Source: Pseudomonas sp. BGI-2 (GTDB lineage Bacteria > Pseudomonadota > Gammaproteobacteria > Pseudomonadales > Pseudomonadaceae). Taken from it: DNA of 64,000 nucleotides. Below are positions 26,349 to 34,057 of this stretch, in pieces (the stretch's first letter is position 1; the number at the start of each line of letters is the position of its first letter). The notes beneath the pieces are model-generated. The model ran no database searches, was not told where the DNA came from, and saw only the letters and a list, made by a program, of their open reading frames with translations. The stretch is from assembly GCF_004310295.1 (NCBI RefSeq), contig NZ_SISB01000034.1:1-64000 (forward strand). Reading direction: 5' to 3'. A program made the position numbers and the translations under genes.

Positions 26349-26364
26349 TGGCACGGTTGCTGCT
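26349..26364 (+). promoter_or_regulatory. Sigma-54 promoter of sfnG
   Basis: TGGCACGGTTGCTGCT has the GG-N10-GC spacing of -24/-12 promoters and matches the consensus except for one base before the -12 GC. It lies 39 bases upstream of the sfnG start. In P. putida the sfn genes are known to be sigma-54/SfnR dependent. Confidence 0.8.
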
Positions 26365-26402
26365 CTGACCCAAGGACTTCCCAACGTCCCGAGGACATGC
26401 CA

Positions 26403-27497
26403 ATGAGTCAGCAAGCCGTCAAATTTGCCTACTGGGTGCCAAACGTCAGCGGCGGGCTGGTGGTCAGCAAAATCGAACAACGCACCCACTGGGGCATCGA
26501 CTACAACCGCAAACTGGCGCAACTGGCCGAAGAGGCCGGGTTCGAATACGCCCTGACCCAGATTCGATTCACCGCCGGTTACGGTGCCGAGTTCCAGCAC
26601 GAATCGGTCGCCTTCAGCCATGCGTTGCTGGCTGCTACGACCAAACTCAAAGTGATCGCGGCGATCCTGCCGGGGCCTTGGCAACCGGCGCTGGCGGCAA
26701 AGCAACTGGCGACCATCGATCAGCTGACTAATGGTCGGGTGGCGGTGAATATTGTCAGCGGCTGGTTCAAGGGCGAATTCCAGGCGATTGGTGAACACTG
26801 GCTGGAGCACGACGAACGCTATCGTCGTTCAGAGGAGTTCATCCGCTCGCTCAAAGGGATCTGGAGTCAGGACAACTTCACCTTTCGCGGCGACTTCTAC
26901 CGCTTCGACAACTACAGCCTCAAGCCCAAGCCACTGGGCCAGCCGGAAATCTTCCAGGGTGGCAGTTCGCGCGCAGCCCGGGACATGGCGGCGCGGGTGT
27001 CGGACTGGTACTTCACCAATGGCAACACGCCTGAAGGCATCAAGGCTCAGGTCGACGACATTCGCGTTAAGGCGGCGGCCAACAATCACTCGGTGAAAGT
27101 CGGAGTGAATGCGTTTGTCATCGCACGGGATACGGAAGAAGAAGCGCGGGCAGTGTTGGCGCAAATCATCGATCAGGCCGATCCGGAAGCGGTGAATGCC
27201 TTTGGTGATGCGGCGAAGCAAGCGGGCAGGGCATCGCCAGAGGGCGAGGGCAACTGGGCCAAGTCGACGTTTGAGGATTTGGTGCAGTACAACGATGGTT
27301 TCAAGACGAACTTGATCGGCACGCCGCAACAGATTGCCGAGCGCATCGTGGCGTTGAAAGCGGTGGGCGTGGACCTGGTGCTGGCGGGGTTCCTGCACTT
27401 CCAGGAAGAGGTGGAGTATTTCGGCAAGCGGGTGCTGCCGTTAGTGCGCGAGCTTGAAGCAAAAGCAGCGGCTAAGCAGCAACCCGCAGTCGCCTGA
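26403..27497 (+). CDS. sfnG: Dimethylsulfone monooxygenase SfnG
   Basis: A 364-residue FMN-dependent luciferase-like (LLM) monooxygenase. It would convert dimethylsulfone to methanesulfinate with FMNH2, allowing use of organic sulfur when sulfate is scarce. The sequence begins AVKFAYWVPNVSGGLV, as SfnG does, and contains the LLM core QLTNGRVAVNIVSGWFKGEF and the GGSSRAARDMAARVSDWYF flavin-site segment. GAGG eight bases upstream selects the ATG at 26403. A sigma-54 promoter lies just upstream. The flavin reductase partner is not in the window. Confidence 0.88.
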   Translation: MSQQAVKFAYWVPNVSGGLVVSKIEQRTHWGIDYNRKLAQLAEEAGFEYALTQIRFTAGYGAEFQHESVAFSHALLAATTKLKVIAAILPGPWQPALAAKQLATIDQLTNGRVAVNIVSGWFKGEFQAIGEHWLEHDERYRRSEEFIRSLKGIWSQDNFTFRGDFYRFDNYSLKPKPLGQPEIFQGGSSRAARDMAARVSDWYFTNGNTPEGIKAQVDDIRVKAAANNHSVKVGVNAFVIARDTEEEARAVLAQIIDQADPEAVNAFGDAAKQAGRASPEGEGNWAKSTFEDLVQYNDGFKTNLIGTPQQIAERIVALKAVGVDLVLAGFLHFQEEVEYFGKRVLPLVRELEAKAAAKQQPAVA

Positions 27498-27508
27498 ACA
27501 CCCAACCC

Positions 27509-27633
27509 CTGTAGGAGCGAGCGGTGCGGCGATCCGACTTGCCCGCGAAGGCTGATTCACAGTCAACAAATAAGTTGCCTGATACATCGCCTTCGCGGGC
27601 AAGTCGGATCGCCGCACCGCTCGCTCCTATAGG
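27509..27633. repeat. REP pair, GCGGTGCGGCGATCCGACTTGC variant
   Basis: Near-perfect inverted copies of about 45 bases each, separated by about 35 bases, lie between the convergent sfnG and NTF2-like genes. The cores are longer than the usual REP. Confidence 0.85.
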
Positions 27634-27642
27634 GGACTGTGT

Positions 27643-28119
27643 TTACAGACCCAAGTCGGACAAACTCGGATGATCATCCGGGCGACGACCCAGCGGCCAG
27701 TGGAACTTGCGGTCGCTTTCCTTGATCGGCATGTCGTTGATGCAGGCAAACCGGTTAGCCATCAAACCGTTCTCGGCGAACTCCCAGTTTTCGTTGCCGT
27801 AGGAACGGAACCAGTTGCCCGAATCGTCGTGCCATTCATAGGCGTAACGCACGGCGATGCGGTTGTCGGTGAAGGCCCAGAGTTCCTTGATCAGGCGGTA
27901 ATCCAGTTCCTTGGCCCATTTGCGGGTCAGGAAACCTTTGGCCTCTTCGCGGTTGTAGGCGAACTCGGCGCGGTTACGCCACTGGGTGTCCAGGGTGTAG
28001 GCCAGCGACACGCGTTCCGGGTCGCGGGAGTTCCAGCCGTCTTCGGCCAGGCGAACTTTTTCGATGGCCGATTTACGGGTGAAGGGCGGCAATGGCGGAC
28101 GAACGTCAGTGTTGGACAT
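27643..28119 (-). CDS. NTF2-like protein, DUF1348 family
   Basis: A 158-residue SnoaL/NTF2-fold protein with the DUF1348 pattern EDGWNSRDPERVSLAYT, then WRNRAEFAYNREE and RYAYEWHDDSGNWFRSYGNENWEF. The family has no proven reaction. It starts at 28119 (MSNTDVRPPLPPF) with GGGAGA just upstream. A TetR gene lies 56 bases upstream in the same direction, so the pair is probably one regulated unit. Confidence 0.85.
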   Translation of the reverse strand: MSNTDVRPPLPPFTRKSAIEKVRLAEDGWNSRDPERVSLAYTLDTQWRNRAEFAYNREEAKGFLTRKWAKELDYRLIKELWAFTDNRIAVRYAYEWHDDSGNWFRSYGNENWEFAENGLMANRFACINDMPIKESDRKFHWPLGRRPDDHPSLSDLGL

Positions 28120-28175
28120 TTAAAGTCTCCCTCTCAAATTAAAGTTCAAGCAAGTTGTCGGGCTTGGTTAAAGTG

Positions 28176-28739
28176 TTACAGGTCCAATAACTTTCGCGCC
28201 ATGCATTGCGCATTATCGGCGGCACTGTGATCACCCATGACAAGCGCCACGGTAATGGCTCCGTCGATCAGGATCAGCAGCTGTTTAGCCAGTTTCTCCG
28301 GGTCGGTAGCGCCATGTTCGGTGCAGAGCTCGCACACGTAGTCGAGCAGCTTTTGCTTATGGTCTTTGGCGACCAGGCGAACCGGGTCCTGCGGGTCGCC
28401 GGTTTCACCGCTGGTGTTAATGAACGCGCAACCCCGAAAGCCTTCGGAGGCGAACCAGGCCTTGAGCACGGTAAACAGGTTGAGCAGGCGGTCGGCCGGG
28501 GTTTCAGCCTGATCGACCGCGCTTTTGTACCAGTGCATCCAGCGCACATCGCGGCGTTGCAGGGCAGCGACGGTCAGCTCCTCCTTGTTGGCGAAGTAGC
28601 GGTAGATACTTTTTCTGGAGACGCCGGCGGTTTTCACCAGAAGGTCCATTCCGGTGGCAGCGATGCCACTTTTGTAGATCAACTTTTCGGTGACATCCAG
28701 AATGATGTCTCGTGTGTCGTTGCTAGTGATTTCGTTCAT
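28176..28739 (-). CDS. TetR-family transcriptional regulator
   Basis: A 187-residue repressor starting at the ATG at 28739 (MNEITSNDTRDIILDV). The helix-turn-helix is GIAATGMDLLVKTAGVSRKSIYRYFANKEEL at residues about 20-50, followed by a mostly helical ligand domain. A perfect palindrome AGAACGATCGTTCT sits 13 bases upstream of the start and is the likely autoregulatory operator. It is probably co-transcribed with the DUF1348 gene that follows. The ligand is unknown. Confidence 0.87.
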   Translation of the reverse strand: MNEITSNDTRDIILDVTEKLIYKSGIAATGMDLLVKTAGVSRKSIYRYFANKEELTVAALQRRDVRWMHWYKSAVDQAETPADRLLNLFTVLKAWFASEGFRGCAFINTSGETGDPQDPVRLVAKDHKQKLLDYVCELCTEHGATDPEKLAKQLLILIDGAITVALVMGDHSAADNAQCMARKLLDL

Positions 28740-28751
28740 GTGGCGAACAGT

Positions 28752-28765
28752 AGAACGATCGTTCT
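28752..28765. promoter_or_regulatory. Candidate TetR operator
   Basis: The perfect palindrome AGAACGATCGTTCT is placed between the TetR start and its presumed promoter. Palindromes of this size and position are typical of TetR autoregulation. Confidence 0.6.
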
Positions 28766-28789
28766 CCTTGGTCAACAGGTTTTTAGAAA

Positions 28790-28901
28790 GATCGTTCCCA
28801 CGCTCCGCGTGGGAATGAATCCCGTGACGCTCCGCGTCACTTTTCAAAGCGGACGCAGAGCGTCCATGGCGGCATTCCCACGCAGAGCATGGGAACGATC
28901 G
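28790..28901. repeat. GATCGTTCCCACGC-type palindromic repeat
   Basis: GATCGTTCCCACGCTCCGCG and its inverse form the outer stem, with an inner GACGCTCCGCGTC hairpin. The same element recurs at 57060-57170. It is a third repeat class, separate from the GTAGGAGCGAGG REPs. Confidence 0.8.
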
Positions 28902-28975
28902 GTGCCGTGGGAAGACCCAAGCTGATCCATGGTGTAAGCTCTCGGGCTATTCGGAATTGACCCTTTGCGAGCCCT

Positions 28976-30319
28976 ATGCCGTCGCTTTTCAAACGCTCTC
29001 TGCTGCCTAAACTGCGCAGTTTTCCGCTGACCGCCGATGCCGTCACCATTCTTTCCGGCGCTGCCGAGTTCCGTCGTTGCCTGCTGGAAAAAATCGCCAG
29101 TGCCACCCAGCGCATCTATATCGTCGCGCTGTACCTGCAACAGGACGAGGCCGGTCAGGAAATCCTTGATGCGTTGCACGCCGCCAAACTGGCACGTCCG
29201 GATCTGGACGTGGTCGTGGTGGTGGACTGGCTGCGCGCCCAGCGCGGCCTGATCGGCGCCGGTAAACAACCGGGCAACTCGGCCTGGTATCAGGAAACGA
29301 CGCGCACCCACGCAAGTGAAGTGCCGGTGTACGGCGTGCCGGTGCAGACACGTGAGCTGTTTGGCGTGCTGCATTTGAAAGGCTTTGTAATCGACGACTG
29401 CGTGATCTACAGCGGCGCGAGCCTGAACAACGTTTACCTGCACAAGTTCGACAAATACCGCTACGACCGTTATCACCTGCTGCAGAACCACGCGCTGGCC
29501 GATTCCATGCAGCACCTGATTCAGCATGGCCTGGTCGCTTCCAAAGCGGTGCATCGCCTCGACGTGCCGAACCTGCCGACCACCCGCAGCCTGCGCAACG
29601 ATATTGGTGACTTGCGCAGCCGCCTCAAGCACGCGGCGTACGACACCACGGCCGGCAGCACGGTGAAGGGTGGTTTGTCGGTGAGCCCGTTGCTGGGTGT
29701 GGGCAAGAACAACCCGTTAAGCCGGGTGATCTGCGAATTGATCGCCAGCGCCCAGCATCAGTTGACCATCTGCACGCCGTACTTCAACCTGCCGCTGGCG
29801 GTGACCCGGGAAATCAACCGGGCTCTGGGCCGTGGTGTGAAGATCGATATCGTGGTCGGCGACAAGACCGCCAATGACTTCTTCATCCCGCCGAGCGAGC
29901 CGTTCAAGGTGATCGCGGCGCTGCCGTATCTCTACGAGATCAGCCTGCGGCGCTTCGCCAAACGCCATCAGCACAGCATCGACAGCGGCAAGCTGAACCT
30001 GCATTTGTGGAAGGACGGCGACAACACCTACCACCTCAAAGGCATGTGGATCGACCAGCGCTACACCTTGCTGACCGGTAATAACCTCAATCCACGGGCG
30101 TTCCGTCTCGATCTGGAAAACGCACTGTTGATCGACGACCCGAAAGGCGAACTGTTGGAACCGCGCAGTAAAGAACTGGGCGAGATTTTCCAGAACACCA
30201 CGCGTATCCAGCGCTATCAGGACCTGGAAACCCTGCTGGAATACCCGGCGGCGGTGGCCAAGTTCCTCAAGCGCGTCAGTCGGGTACGCATCGAGCGATT
30301 GCTCTATCGCATTCTGTAA
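28976..30319 (+). CDS. pssA: CDP-diacylglycerol-serine O-phosphatidyltransferase PssA
   Basis: A 447-residue phospholipase-D-superfamily enzyme that makes phosphatidylserine from CDP-diacylglycerol and serine, the committed step to phosphatidylethanolamine; it acts at the inner face of the membrane. Two HKD-type motifs are visible: HLKGFVIDDCVIYSGASLNN near residue 130 and HLKGMWIDQRYTLLTGNNLN near residue 350. The length matches E. coli PssA (451). It starts at 28976 (MPSLFKRSLL). Its 3' end lies 3 bases from the convergent MFS gene. Confidence 0.93.
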   Translation: MPSLFKRSLLPKLRSFPLTADAVTILSGAAEFRRCLLEKIASATQRIYIVALYLQQDEAGQEILDALHAAKLARPDLDVVVVVDWLRAQRGLIGAGKQPGNSAWYQETTRTHASEVPVYGVPVQTRELFGVLHLKGFVIDDCVIYSGASLNNVYLHKFDKYRYDRYHLLQNHALADSMQHLIQHGLVASKAVHRLDVPNLPTTRSLRNDIGDLRSRLKHAAYDTTAGSTVKGGLSVSPLLGVGKNNPLSRVICELIASAQHQLTICTPYFNLPLAVTREINRALGRGVKIDIVVGDKTANDFFIPPSEPFKVIAALPYLYEISLRRFAKRHQHSIDSGKLNLHLWKDGDNTYHLKGMWIDQRYTLLTGNNLNPRAFRLDLENALLIDDPKGELLEPRSKELGEIFQNTTRIQRYQDLETLLEYPAAVAKFLKRVSRVRIERLLYRIL

Positions 30320-30322
30320 GGC

Positions 30323-31492
30323 TCAGTGCTGCCGGGGCTGTGGCCACACCGCTACCAGCAGCAACAGCGCAGCGGCCACCAGATAGGGCAGGCGCGGTTC
30401 GATGTCGTAGATCAGCGTCGCCGCCAACGGTCCGATGACCACGCCAAAGCCTTGCGCGGCACCAATCGAGCCAGCGGTGGCGCCTTGTTCCGAGGCGTCC
30501 ACCGCGTTGGCGGCCAAGGCGGCGAACGACGGAAAGATCAGCCCCATCCCGCCCGCCGACACGAAAAAGCACAGCCACAAACCCCACGCGGTATCCGCCA
30601 GGATGCTGCCGGCAAAACCCACGGCCGCCACCAGTGCGCCCGCGCGGATCAGCCGCAGCGGCGGCCATTCGAGCCGGCGCACCACCAATTGCGAACAGAT
30701 CAGTGCGAAACCGACCATGGTCAGCGCGATGCCAGCGGTTTGCGCGGCGTCGGCGGGACTCATGCCGAGCCGGTCGAGGGCGAAGAAGCCAACAGTAATC
30801 TGTGCAATCGACACACACAGCATTGCCACGAACGCCACCGCCATCGGCCGACGCAGCCGTGGATCGTTCAGATGAACCTTGCGCGGCGCTTGCCGCAGGT
30901 GCAGTTCCTGACCGTTGAGCTTGTAGCGCAGCACCACAAACGCCAGTAACGGCAAGATCGCCATGGCATAGAACGGCAAGCTCAGGCTGAAGCGCGACAA
31001 CAACGCCGCGATCGCCGGGCCGATCACCAGGCCGCAGGCATTGGCCGCGCCCAGGGCGGCCATAGCTCTGGCGCGGTGTTGCGGCTCGATGTTGTCGGCG
31101 ATGAGCGCGTTGCCTCCGACCGGAATCGCCGCATAGAACACGCCGATCAGGCCGCGCCCGATCATCAAACCGATAAACCCCAGCAGCGCTGACGGCAGAA
31201 ACCGCAACGACGCGTCGATGAACAGGCACAAGGCCCAGTAGGCGAGGGTGAAACCGGCCGTGGCGATCAACAGAATCCGTCGCCGACCATAGCGGTCGCT
31301 GGCCTGACCCCAAGGGCGGGCGAGCAACATCCAGATCACCCCGGACACCGTCACCGCGGCCCCGGCCTGCCAAGTGGCCAGGCCCAACACTCGGGCGATC
31401 GGCCCGATCAGGGAAACGAACGCCATCATCGACATGGAACAGGCCATGTTGGCGACCATGAGTGGGCGCAGGTCGAAGGCAGGGGTGGTCAT
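30323..31492 (-). CDS. MFS transporter, drug-proton antiporter type
   Basis: A 389-residue inner-membrane protein with 12 helices. Motif A between helices 2 and 3 is GQASDRYGRRRIL, and GRGLIGVFYAAIPVGGNALI resembles the helix-5 region of DHA1 exporters. It resembles TetA-like and MdtG-like efflux proteins; the substrate is unknown. It is monocistronic and convergent with pssA. No regulator is adjacent. Confidence 0.87.
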   Translation of the reverse strand: MTTPAFDLRPLMVANMACSMSMMAFVSLIGPIARVLGLATWQAGAAVTVSGVIWMLLARPWGQASDRYGRRRILLIATAGFTLAYWALCLFIDASLRFLPSALLGFIGLMIGRGLIGVFYAAIPVGGNALIADNIEPQHRARAMAALGAANACGLVIGPAIAALLSRFSLSLPFYAMAILPLLAFVVLRYKLNGQELHLRQAPRKVHLNDPRLRRPMAVAFVAMLCVSIAQITVGFFALDRLGMSPADAAQTAGIALTMVGFALICSQLVVRRLEWPPLRLIRAGALVAAVGFAGSILADTAWGLWLCFFVSAGGMGLIFPSFAALAANAVDASEQGATAGSIGAAQGFGVVIGPLAATLIYDIEPRLPYLVAAALLLLVAVWPQPRQH

Positions 31493-31579
31493 GGTGAGTC
31501 TTCCGTGAGCTTTTGTTATTGGCGAAGGATGTTAGCGCGAGTCGGGTGAGCCAGGAGGAATATTGGTAACTGTGATAAT

Positions 31580-31652
31580 GCCTTCGCGGGCAAGCCTCGC
31601 TCCTACAGGTCGGAGAGATCCGTAGGAGCGAGGCTTGCCCGCGAAGAGGCCC
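31580..31652. repeat. REP pair
   Basis: Inverted GTAGGAGCGAGGCTTGCCCG cores separated by 14 bases lie 3' of the efeO remnant. Confidence 0.85.
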
Positions 31653-31672
31653 GCACAGACGCTAAAAAAACG

Positions 31673-32001
31673 TCAATTCAAACCCAGCTTCCCACGCAAC
31701 GTAGAAAGGTCTTCAGCCAACGTATTCACCGGCCCAACCAACGCTTTCCGGTCGTTCTCTTTCACCTTGTCATACGTCTCAAAACCACCCTCCCTGGTTT
31801 TGTACTTGGCCAGAATCTTGTTCACGCTGGCGAAGTTCTTGTCGACCTTGGCGATAAACGCCGCGTCCTGCTTCTCGATCTGCGGACGGAACAGGTCGAC
31901 GATTTTCTTCGCGCCGTCGATGTTGCCCTGGAAGTCATACAGGTCGGTGTGGCTGTAGCGATCTTCTTCACCGGAAATCTTGGTGGCCGCCACTTCTTCA
32001 A
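31673..32001 (-). pseudogene. efeO: efeO remnant: C-terminal M75 domain of the iron-uptake protein
   Basis: The last 110 or so codons of an EfeO/EfeM protein (WKRLEEVAATKISGEEDRYSH and on to STLRGKLGLN) remain. The N-terminal two-thirds, with the cupredoxin and most of the HxxE metal site, are missing. The fragment is fused out of frame to the first half of efeU at about 31995-32010. No efeB is present in the window. The remnant cannot act as the periplasmic iron-binding component of EfeUOB. Confidence 0.82.
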
Positions 32002-32405
32002 GCCGTTTCCAGTCCTTCCCGAGCCACGGCGAAAAACACCATGGCGATGAGTGCGGTCACCTGATGCCTGGAGCCGGTCAGCGCGTGATCGAGGGAGACG
32101 TGCAGCGAGTGCTTGATCGAACGCGCCACTTTGCGCATCCAGAACACCATGGAGCTGAGAATGCCGACGGCCACCAGGCCGACCACGCCTTCAAACAGCT
32201 CCTGCTGTTTCTGCGGAAACTCGGCGCTGACCAACTCCAGACCACCGCCCACCAGCAGGGCCAGTGTCACGGCGAGGAAAACGCCGATCCACACGGCTGG
32301 CATCCACTGGCCACGGCCGGTCTGCTTGAGGTAGCTGGCGATGATGCCAACGATCAACGCGGCTTCAATGCCTTCGCGCAGCATGATCAGAAAAGGAACA
32401 AGCAT
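31998..32405 (-). pseudogene. efeU: efeU remnant: N-terminal half of the FTR1-type iron permease
   Basis: The first 135 residues of an EfeU/FTR1 permease: MLVPFLIMLREGIEAALIVG carries the first REGxE iron motif and AREGLET the second. About 140 C-terminal residues with the remaining helices are lost, because the frame enters efeO at the second motif and stops at once. The permease is almost certainly inactive. A good Fur box lies about 42 bases upstream, showing that the ancestral operon was iron-regulated. Confidence 0.83.
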
Positions 32406-32445
32406 TCAGCACCGTCTCGGGATTAGATAGGGTGCTGATTTGTAA

Positions 32446-32464
32446 TATAATGACACTCATTCCC
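32446..32464. promoter_or_regulatory. Fur box upstream of efeU
   Basis: TATAATGACACTCATTCCC matches 14 of 19 positions of the Fur consensus, with the core ATAATGACACTCATT at 13 of 15. It lies about 42 bases upstream of the efeU start. Confidence 0.65.
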
Positions 32465-32536
32465 AAATGGCATTCATTGACACTTACCTGAACCTAACCT
32501 GAACCTAACCTGAACAACCCTGAATATCCCCCGATC

Positions 32537-32703
32537 CCTGTAGGAGTGAGCCTGTGGCGAGGGGATTTATCCCCGTTCGGCTGCGAAGCAGTCGTAAAAT
32601 CATCGTCTGCGGTGTGCCTGACACACCGCGGTTTTCGATTCTGGGGCCGCTTCGCAGCCCAACGGGGATAAATCCCCTCGCCACAGGCTCACTCCTACAG
32701 GGA
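32537..32703. repeat. Long palindromic repeat with REP ends
   Basis: GTAGGAGTGAGCCTGTGGCG and its inverse form outer arms of about 45 bases, including GGGGATTTATCCCC, around an inner GGCTGCGAAGCAGTCGTAAA module. The inner module is shared with 19719-19863 and 43392-43440. Confidence 0.8.
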
Positions 32704-32770
32704 TCTGCATCAAGCTGGCGGCTGCGCTAAGATGCCGACACTCAAACAAGAACAAGGCTCACCTCGGTCA

Positions 32771-33787
32771 ATGTCGGAAAAAGACACCATCGCCATTCAA
32801 CTGGTGCGCGAAGCACTGTTGCAAAGCTGCGCCCCCGGAGCCACCACCGACGAGGTGTTGAACAAGGTCGGCATCGATCCGGCGTTGCTGCAAACCAGCG
32901 ATGCCCGGGTCCCGGCCACTGCCTATGCGCGTTTATGGCGCTTGCTCGCCCGGCGCGGGGATGATGAATTTTTTGGCATGGACCCGCGCAAGCTCAAATC
33001 CGGCAGTCTTGAGTTTCTCTGTCGCAGCTCGATGATCCAGCCGAGCCTGGCTGCCGGCCTGACGTCAGGCCTGAGTTTTCTGTCGTTGATGCTTGAGCGC
33101 ATGCCGGCGCAGCTGGTTCGTCAGCAAAGCCTCGCGGAGATCGTGTTGCTGGAGGACGATCAGGACCCGCGCCGTGCGTTCACCTATTTCACCTACTGGA
33201 TGATCGTCCACGGCGTTGCCTGTTGGCTGGCAGGGCGACGGATTCCGATTCTGGCCATTGAGTTGCGTTGTTCAGAGCCGGATTTTTGCGATGACTATCA
33301 AGTGATGTTCTCCGAGAACCTGCGTTTCGACCGGCCCCGCACGCGGATGATTTTCTCGGCGGATTGCCTGGACCTGCCGATCAAGCGCAGCCCTGAAGAG
33401 CTCAAGCGGTTCCTCGCCCATGCGCCGGCGAATATTCTGGTCAAGTACCGCGACCCGGAGAGCCTGGCGAGCCGGATCAAGCATGATTTGCGCCAGTTGC
33501 CCGCCGAACAGTGGCCGGAGACCGAGCCCTTGGCGCAACAGCTGTGCATGTCGGCCTCGACCTTGCGCCGGCGTTTGGCGGAAGAAGGGCAGACTTATCA
33601 GGGGCTCAAGGATAGCGTGCGCAAGGAGTTGGCGATTGTGTGGTTGGCCGAGGCGCACATCAGCTTTGCCGAAATCGCCACGCGGCTGGGGTTTGCTGAT
33701 GCGAGTTCGTTCTACAAGGCGTTTCGCAAGTGGTCGGGGTCCAATCCTGGGCATTACCGGAGTTTGATCCTCAACGAAGCCCACTGA
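32771..33787 (+). CDS. AraC-family regulator with AraC-type ligand-binding domain (OruR/ArgR-like architecture)
   Basis: A 338-residue regulator starting at the ATG at 32771 (MSEKDTIAIQ). The N-terminal 200 residues match the Arabinose_bd architecture (AYARLWRLLARRGDDEFFGMDP), and the C-terminal HTH pair is EPLAQQLCMSASTLRRRL and FAEIATRLGFADASSFYKAF. It lies 270 bases upstream of, and co-directional with, the acyl-CoA catabolic operon starting at 34058, so it is the likely activator of that pathway. Confidence 0.85.
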   Translation: MSEKDTIAIQLVREALLQSCAPGATTDEVLNKVGIDPALLQTSDARVPATAYARLWRLLARRGDDEFFGMDPRKLKSGSLEFLCRSSMIQPSLAAGLTSGLSFLSLMLERMPAQLVRQQSLAEIVLLEDDQDPRRAFTYFTYWMIVHGVACWLAGRRIPILAIELRCSEPDFCDDYQVMFSENLRFDRPRTRMIFSADCLDLPIKRSPEELKRFLAHAPANILVKYRDPESLASRIKHDLRQLPAEQWPETEPLAQQLCMSASTLRRRLAEEGQTYQGLKDSVRKELAIVWLAEAHISFAEIATRLGFADASSFYKAFRKWSGSNPGHYRSLILNEAH

Positions 33788-33809
33788 TCCGGGGGTTGTG
33801 TCGACTTGG

Positions 33810-33909
33810 CGGGCCTCTTCGCGGGCAAGCCTCGCTCCTACAGGAGGGTGTGTGGTTTTTAGTGAACAACACAAAACCTGTAGGAGCGAGGCTTGCCCGC
33901 GAAGGCGTC
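33810..33909. repeat. REP pair
   Basis: Inverted GTAGGAGCGAGGCTTGCCCG cores with about 45 bases between them separate the AraC gene from the synthetase operon. Confidence 0.85.
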
Positions 33910-34057
33910 AGTCCAGACGACACACTTCTAAAACCTTGGCCAAACCAGTCAGACAACTTGATAGCTTTGACCATTGCCCCGATCCCCGCGCGGAGCGAGT
34001 ATTTCTGTGGTTTTTACGGTTCCCCCAACCTAATAAAAATACAGAGGGATTCTGGCA

